Positions 57,843-64,000 of a stretch of 64,000 bases of DNA are shown one piece after another. Position 1 is the first letter of the stretch, and each line of letters begins with the position of its first letter. Under the pieces are notes generated by a model that did not search any database, was not told the DNA's origin, and worked only from the letters and a program-made list of their open reading frames with translations. Source of the stretch: Botryococcus braunii (taxonomy: Eukaryota > Chlorophyta > Trebouxiophyceae); NCBI GenBank assembly GCA_002005505.1, contig MVGU01001123.1:26001-90000 (forward strand), written 5' to 3'. The translations under genes and the position numbers were made by a program.

Positions 57843-60231
57843 TTACCTGTGAATTCCTGCCAACAAATCCTCGGCCACCTCTCCCGCGGAAATTACCACT
57901 GGATCCCCTTCCATGTTGGTTAAATTGCCCCCCTGTGGGGGTACTTCTGCCACCAGATTGGCCCTGACCTTGGCCCTGGCCCTGGCCCGGGCCCTGGCCC
58001 TAGCGTTGGTTATTCTGATGACCGGCACGAGCCTGCTTGGTCTGGTTGCTGTGCGGCCAAGGGCGATTTCTCTTGTTTCCCGTGAAATGACCAGAGCGGT
58101 CACGCCAGTCTTGGCCCTTGATTTTGGGTGTTTCCCTTGATGGGACAAACAAACCCGAATTATACATATGAATAGAATTTGAATTTTTGAGGGCCTGCAG
58201 GACATCCTGCAGTCTCGGGTCCACCTCCCCAGCAAAAGCAGTATCAATATACGTATTGATTTGCTGGTTCACTTGAGTTCTTAGCTTTTGGAGGAGGTCG
58301 CTATTTGACCTTTCCCCCTCAATTAACATCGAAAGATTTTGAAATTGGCTTAAGAACTCTGAGAGAGGGGTCTTTTCGTCCCAGAATATTTTGTTAAACT
58401 TGTTTTTCAGTGCTCTTACATCCAGAGCAACATGATCGAATCTCTCAATCAGGTCAGATTTCATTTCTAGGTAGGTGGGTGATCTGCCTAATTTCTTATG
58501 GAGGGAGTCCATGGCTAGGATGGTGTCACCCTCTAATTTCTGTCTGAGCAGAAGTTCCCATTCCTGACCTATGTTTGGTGGGCTGGCACCAGAAATCATG
58601 TAACACAAATTTTCAAAATCTTTCAGCCATGATGAAATTCGTATCTGATCTTTCTTAGCCCCGTGTTTGGGGAATCCATGAAGATCCTTCAATTGGACCA
58701 ATTTCACACGCCTTAATGAGGAAGGCATAAATGGATCATGATCAGAAGGATTGGGGCGATGGGGAGAATGGTGATGATCGTACCCCCTTTCGCGCCTGCG
58801 GTTGGGGTCGGTAGATTCACCCCGTCTGGAATTGGACCTTCCAGCACGTCTGGGAGAGCTGGCTCGATCATGCCGGTCATCATCCCTGCCTCCATCATCC
58901 CCGACTGGGCGTTTTGGTAAGCCATCGTCTCTGTCCCCCGACAAAGATTTCTCAGAATCAGAGTCACTAGAGTCATTAGGATCATCCGGTCCTAAACCGG
59001 CAGGGGCAGAGCTGCGTTCGAAACGCAAGTAAGGAGCAGTGCAGCGAGGGTTGCGAGGATTACCGTGAAATGCCCTCAAGTTAGCGGAATAAACTGCACT
59101 CCGATCGAAATCGGATATTGCAACCCAAGCCCTTAAATCAGTAATATCTGGCTTGTGGAAGCATAGGGCGTTCAATAACCGATCAGAACCGCCCGCCAGG
59201 ATCTGGCCATCGATGCCAAAGGTATGCTCAAAAAATTCGAGCAATTCCGAAGGGACATGCGAATTCCTGAAATGCTGTTCAGGAATAAAGCGAGTCATGT
59301 CTCGCATTATAGATATGAGAACCTTCCAGTTCCGATCAATGGTTGCAGCAGCTTCGGGAGCCGCAGGATCAGGAACTGGGGTGTAATTGAACACTTCCTC
59401 CGCGGCTACGGCGGAGCCACCGTTAATGCCCAAAACAGAGGATTTTTCAAAGGTAAAGACTTAGCATTAAGAAGCTCTGTCTTACCTCGAAGGGACAGAA
59501 ACACAGGTGTAACAAGTCGTTCGATAGCCGGTTGAGGGTCGAAACCTTCATCGTCAGCTTGAGCCGGTTGAGGAGTACGTTCCTCATCATCAGCTTGAAA
59601 TGAGCCAAACTTTTGTTTTGCAGCTGCTTCAAGGTCAGGATGGACATAGTCCCAGTCCTTCCCCCGGTAGCTCACGTGTCTATCGTAGAGCCAGGAGAAA
59701 TTATCTCGCAAAGACACACGCTCAGGTGCTGCCGATTTTAACTCATCTAATGTGGTTTTGTAAAACACTTCGGCTACCTCGAGCCTTGAGCTCGGCAAGC
59801 TCCTCCCGCGAGATCTTTAGGGCGTCTAGACGCTCCGTAAGATCGACGACGGTACCACAATTCATTATGTGCAAAACTTGGGAAGCTAAGGATTGTTGCA
59901 AGACATAATCAGCCAATAAGGCTTTCATGGCAGCCAAAACTTTTTCAACGAGTTCCTCATTATAGACATCGTGCGACTCCCTAGTCCAATATTGGGCGAC
60001 CAATACCCTACCGAAAATGGACGAGAAAGCATCATAGATCTTTGTGAAATACCACAGAAACGGCTCATCAACATGTTCACCATCAACAGTTGTTCCAGCC
60101 AAGATATCGGCCAAAACCTGAGACTCCTTGACCTCCGCAAAGTAACACCCGCCAACCACCGGGTTGGTTGTCCTTAATAGAGAAACCTTGCCAGCATGAT
60201 CCCGGCTTACCTTTTGGGTATTGCGATTCAT
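57843..60231 (-). pseudogene. gag: Ty3-C gag
   Basis: Minus strand, three main frames: 60231-59743 (MNRNTQKVSRDHAG...), 59798-59406, and 59433-58000 (MGINGGSAVAAEEVFNYTP...). The last contains an Arg/Ser/Asp-rich middle and a gag core (ISSWLKDFENLCYMI, LLRQKLEGDTILAMDSL, TPLSEFLSQFQNLS). It ends in a Gln/Gly-rich tail with a GPGP-type repeat (57960-58000), where the frame shifts. No CCHC knuckle is seen. The long N-terminal extension before the core is similar in position to Ty3-B. Confidence 0.8.
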
Positions 60232-60304
60232 TGTAAGGTTGGTGTCGGTAGCTTAGCGGACAAAACAACAAAAACAAAATCGTCACTTCAACACCGATAC
60301 CACA

Positions 60305-60561
60305 TGTAAGAATGGTGCAATTAGAGGGTTTAGGAAGTGAGACGGAGACATTACCTTCAGCTTGCACGGAATCCCTTACAATATGTATCCTTGTTGCGCC
60401 GACTAGGGACACGTCCCTTGAGCTACGCTACTACCCGGCACACTTGCCGTACTGCACTTTCCACGAGACCTTATCCAGAAGGACCATGATAACACGGATC
60501 CGACCCGAGCACTTAGCCGATTCGAACCCGGTCCTATAGGTCCTAGCTAGTCACTATTACA
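60305..60561 (-). mobile_element. Ty3-C 5' LTR
   Basis: 257 bp TGTAAGAATGG...CACTATTACA, target duplication GTTAG at 60562-60566. Just inside, the minus strand reads TGTGGTATCGGTGTTG, a TGGTATC-type primer site. The extra 13 bases lie at about 60536-60549 (CCTATAGGTCCTAGCTAG). Confidence 0.95.
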
Positions 60562-61557
60562 GTTAGCCTTGCCTGCATGCTTGTTGTCAGTCTTCTTGAA
60601 CTGCTGACTGGTGGTGTACTCAGCATCTGAGTCTAAGGCCCAATTCATCAAATGTGCAAAAGTAATGGGATTCGGATTATCATGCACTTGCATTGCCACA
60701 TGCATAGTATTCCACTTATCCCTGACAAACGCACGATGCTTCTCAGACATGTTGTTGATGATCATATCAAAGGTCTCTGGCTTCTCAGGCAGGCCTACCC
60801 AGTGCACGTAGCCAATGTCTCGCACCTCTTTCATGTATTCCGCTGCTGGTTGGTTGTCGCGCTGCTTCTTCGCGCGAAGTGCAGACAAGTGACCACGAGA
60901 ATCAGGACTGAAGAGTCTCGTTAGTGTCACAAATAATTCATTGACATCAGGCAATAAACGATTAGCGACAGCAGAATCAATGGTCAAAGCCACTTCATTA
61001 TTATGTATGGCAGCCTTCTTCACAGCATCCAAAACTTCTGCACTGGACATACCTGCAGCATCTTGCCTGATAATTACCTTTATATTGTCAATCCACAGTG
61101 CGATTGACGTGCCCTTCACTAAAGGTGGAAGACGTTCTGACAGCATCTTCCGTCTTGTTGACTTCTCTTGAGCGGTTGGCATGCTGGTTGCTGCAGCTGG
61201 TCTCTGAGTCCTTGCTGCCAGGCTGACATGATTCTGAAATTGCTGGTCTTTCAGATTGAAAGCCTTGTTCAATCGGACAATACCTTCAATGATATGGACA
61301 GTCTCATTACCTACATCTATTCCTGCCCTCAAAGAATCTGCAAACCGTTGTGCCTCCTCTGGGCCACAACCCCTTTCTATCAATTGCACAATGAAAGGCA
61401 TTTTTGCAGCAAGTGTGGGCTCATCTTGTATTATCTGAAGTGAATTGCCTATTGGTGGCAGTGTTGGTGTACCTTGTGCTGGTCTTCGTTGATTAATCAA
61501 TATTGTCCCTCGGGGTAAGCTGTTCCTCCTCGATTTTAACCTCGGAGCCCTCAGCAA
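60562..61557 (-). pseudogene. gag: Ty3-D gag, N-terminal part
   Basis: Minus strand. ATG candidate at 61401 (MPFIVQLIERGCGPEE); the frame is open up to 61557 without an ATG. Gag core: LPPLVKGTSIALWIDNIKV, LFVTLTRLFSPDSRG, YMKEVRDIGYVHWVGLPEK, MSEKHRAFVRDKWN. It ends KTDNKHAGKAN at the Ty3-C insertion; with Ty3-C and one GTTAG removed the frame continues KAN-HVQGEG into the segment at 52949. Confidence 0.85.

Positions 61558-64000
<2,443 letters not shown>

Overview
This is a stretch of a large, repeat-rich eukaryotic genome. There are no bacterial operons, ribosome binding sites, rRNA, tRNA or CRISPR arrays. Almost the whole window is LTR retrotransposons and hAT-type DNA transposons inserted into one another, with long dinucleotide microsatellites between them. 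The families (Ty1/copia, Ty3 chromoviruses with C-terminal chromodomains, an intron-containing hAT gene) fit a plant or streptophyte-algal genome, for example a charophyte. That is a guess from element style; no host marker gene proves it.

Layout. 1-2609: copia-1 (minus strand; gag and protease open to the left edge, a small histone-H3-tail-like ORF1, PBS, 5' LTR), inserted in the 5' LTR of Ty3-A. 2610-12161: Ty3-A (plus), with gag, protease, a phage-Dam-like methyltransferase domain, RT, RNase H, a PHD finger and a deleted integrase; its 3' LTR has a foreign middle. 12162-14400: minisatellite and two short host-like coding stretches. 14400-17446: Ty3-F (minus, truncated) with its 5' LTR, abutting copia-E (17447-19299). 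19300-31333: copia-F1 (minus), whose 3' LTR is split by a complete copia-2 (19740-29445). Copia-2 itself carries a 1465-bp solo LTR in its RT and an 879-bp insert in its 3' LTR. 31334-39618: Ty3-B chromovirus (plus), whose gag is split by a 1485-bp hAT-like element with 8-bp target duplications. 39618-42791: copia-3 (minus). 42792-45534: truncated hAT transposase gene with introns, inserted in an LTR-A copy (45535-46688). 46689-61557: Ty3-D (minus), with a PHD finger before integrase, split by a 266-bp solo LTR and by the complete Ty3-C chromovirus (52950-60561). The rest is Ty3-D leader, unassigned sequence and a GA microsatellite.

Order of insertion can be read directly from target-site duplications: Ty3-C into Ty3-D gag (GTTAG), solo LTR into Ty3-D pol (TGATG), copia-2 into the copia-F1 LTR (ACAAT), LTR-A solo into copia-2 RT (ACCT), hAT-like element into Ty3-B gag (AATCTGAT).

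The most unusual content is a set of chromatin-related modules carried by several unrelated elements: an H3-tail-like N-terminus in a small ORF upstream of copia gag (three copies), a Dam-like methyltransferase domain inside a Ty3 polyprotein, PHD fingers between RNase H and integrase in two Ty3 families, and chromodomains in two others. The copia LTRs also contain a duplicated, hairpin-bounded block whose two copies match within an LTR but differ between elements, and their PBS matches the anticodon region of initiator tRNA-Met, as in Drosophila copia. All similarity calls were made by eye; no database search was possible.
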